64,000 nucleotides of DNA from Candidatus Korarchaeum sp. (GTDB taxonomy: Archaea > Korarchaeota > Korarchaeia > Korarchaeales > Korarchaeaceae). Position 1 is the first letter of the stretch; every line of letters begins with the position of its first letter. The notes below the pieces were generated by a model. It saw only the letters and a program-made list of their open reading frames with translations. It was not told where the DNA came from and did no database searches. The stretch lies in the NCBI GenBank assembly GCA_038888615.1, contig JAWAID010000002.1, positions 627,654-691,653 of the forward strand. The letters are read 5' to 3'. The translations under genes were made by a program, and so were the position numbers. Shown one piece after another: positions 62,916 through 64,000 of the stretch.

Positions 62916-63824
62916 ATGCAGGCTGCGATATCTCCAGCTACACTCATATCCGCTTTAGTTTGGTCCTCCATCCTGTCGCTCACCGCAATAGGTATAACCC
63001 TACTCTACAGGACCACCAGGGTCCCTAACTTCGCTCACGCATCGTTCGTCACCACTGGGATATACGCCTCCACGATAGTTTGGGTCTTCGGGTTCCATCC
63101 TTACCTTGGGATCCCAGTAGGATTTGTACTAGGAGGTTTAGAGGCCGTCTTGTTATTCTATGCAATTCTAGAACCGCTTAGGAGAAGAAAAGCGTCTATA
63201 TTCCTCCTGATGATAGCTACTCTCTCGTTCGACATCCTGATGTACGGGGTCCTCAACGTCCTCGCCGATACTCTGCAATTCGAGTTCAAGATACTCTCGA
63301 GGAACATCTACTTCGTCCCGATGGACTTCAACATCGGTGGAATTCAGGGGGTGGTCCTGATCTCCTTCGCTACGTTCTTAGCGACCTTCATATCGCTCCA
63401 GTTGCTCCTCTACAGGACTAACTTAGGTGTCGCTTTGAGGGCATGCATGGAGAACCCCGCTTTAGCTCAGACACTGGGGGTCAATGTCTCCAGAATGCTC
63501 CTGCTCTCCTGGTTCATAGCGGGCGCTACTGCGGGAGTGGCCGGTGCGCTGATGCCCTTCTACCAGATGTGCAACGTCTTCACGGGCACGTACTACTTAG
63601 CGGAGATGTTCTGCGCTAGTATAATGGGAGGGCTGGATTACCTAATCGGAGCACCCATCGGTAGTTTCATATTGGGATTCGCTAAGATACTTCTCCTCTC
63701 GTTCTTAGCCTCAGTGATAGGTCCAGATATAATCAATTACATGATGATAATACCTCTAGGCGTCATGGTCATAGTGCTAGCGACTCTGCCGACGGGGATA
63801 GCCTCCCTGATCATGAGGAGATGA
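62916..63824 (+). CDS. livH: Branched-chain amino-acid-type ABC transporter, permease LivH
   Basis: Membrane subunit of 302 aa, about eight segments. Family features: LTAIGITLLYRTTRVPNFAH near the N terminus, LGVALRACMENPALAQTLGV as the coupling region and GAPIGSFILGF. It starts directly after the livF stop codon. The substrate is shared with the receptor encoded at 60 kb. Confidence 0.92.
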   Translation: MQAAISPATLISALVWSSILSLTAIGITLLYRTTRVPNFAHASFVTTGIYASTIVWVFGFHPYLGIPVGFVLGGLEAVLLFYAILEPLRRRKASIFLLMIATLSFDILMYGVLNVLADTLQFEFKILSRNIYFVPMDFNIGGIQGVVLISFATFLATFISLQLLLYRTNLGVALRACMENPALAQTLGVNVSRMLLLSWFIAGATAGVAGALMPFYQMCNVFTGTYYLAEMFCASIMGGLDYLIGAPIGSFILGFAKILLLSFLASVIGPDIINYMMIIPLGVMVIVLATLPTGIASLIMRR

Positions 63825-63834
63825 GGTGGTCATT

Positions 63835-64000
63835 ATGGAGCAGTTATTGGAGCAAATAATCCTTTTCGTCACCAGCTTCATCGCAGTGTACTCAGTTTAC
63901 CTCATATCCACGGTGAGCTTGAACATCCAGAGGGGTTTCGCCGGTATCCCGCAATTCGGCCTGATATTCTCAACGGCGGGGGCCGCCTACGTGATAGGCA
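63835..64000 (+). CDS. livM: Branched-chain amino-acid-type ABC transporter, permease LivM (3' partial)
   Basis: The frame from ATG 63835 runs off the right edge (55 codons). It begins MEQLLEQIILFVTSFIAVYS and continues with LISTVSLNIQRGFAGIPQFG, the LivM N-terminal pattern (usually N-x-Q-x-G...G-x-P-x-F/FG). GAGGTGGTC before the ATG is a ribosome site. It pairs with LivH. Confidence 0.85.
   Translation, partial: MEQLLEQIILFVTSFIAVYSVYLISTVSLNIQRGFAGIPQFGLIFSTAGAAYVIG

Noticed and set aside
1-64000. Insertion sequences, integrase or attachment sites, tRNA and rRNA genes
   Set aside because: I looked for transposase motifs, terminal repeats and tRNA arms and found none convincing; remote or degraded copies may escape reading by eye.

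Overview
The window looks like a chromosomal segment of a thermophilic archaeon, most likely of the TACK group; a Korarchaeum-like genome would fit, but no rRNA gene or unique marker is present to prove it. The archaeal signs are: strong Shine-Dalgarno sites of the GAGGTGATC type inside operons; first genes that lack a leader and have a TATA-like box about 25-28 bp before the start codon; heavy use of AGG for arginine; 24-nt CRISPR repeats whose transcript strand ends in GTTGAAAG; Wtp-type tungstate uptake; a presenilin-type membrane protease; DUF763, DUF131 and TIGR04076 proteins; and VapBC-type toxin modules.

Layout. 1-3.4 kb: TRAP-TAXI transporter (permease cut by the left edge, binding protein, DUF1850 protein). 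3.4-9.3 kb: membrane hydrolase, TIGR04076 protein, HAD phosphatase, divergent radical SAM protein and nitroreductase, small membrane protein, coiled-coil PD-(D/E)XK protein. 9.47-13.10 kb: CRISPR array of 57 repeats read on the minus strand, leader on the right, no cas gene in the window. 13.3-23.7 kb: DUF763 protein, two surface or membrane proteins, inositol-phosphate synthase, a three-gene ABC exporter, presenilin-like protease, MATE transporter, thioredoxin-CcdA fusion. 23.8-26.8 kb: ilvB-ilvN-ilvC for branched-chain amino acids. 26.8-30.9 kb: ModE-like regulator divergent from wtpABC. 30.9-37.4 kb: a gene-poor accessory stretch with a duplicated and decayed wtpC/zinc-ribbon segment, two VapBC modules and two divergent sugar-nucleotide epimerases. 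37.7-41.0 kb: Lrp regulator, membrane protein and two SPASM radical SAM proteins. 41.5-47.7 kb: TauE exporter, MoaD-like protein, radical SAM maturase, tungsten aldehyde oxidoreductase, polyferredoxin and GltD-like flavoprotein. 48-57.4 kb: stress protein, DUF131 pair, ABC exporter, PadR regulator, methyltransferase, Thi4, and a PIN toxin between two near-identical antitoxin-like genes. 57.5-64 kb: cyclodeaminase-family enzyme, M20 amidohydrolase and a Liv-type ABC importer that runs off the right edge.

The clearest physiological theme is tungsten: uptake (WtpABC), a ModE-type sensor, a MoaD-like protein, a radical SAM maturase, an AOR enzyme and its probable electron-transfer partners. An 8-base half-site is shared by the wtp and AOR promoters. 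The second theme is genome plasticity: exact 124-bp and 136-bp duplications, reciprocal gene decay and a decayed second copy of the AOR maturase.

I see no certain tRNA, rRNA, insertion sequence or origin.
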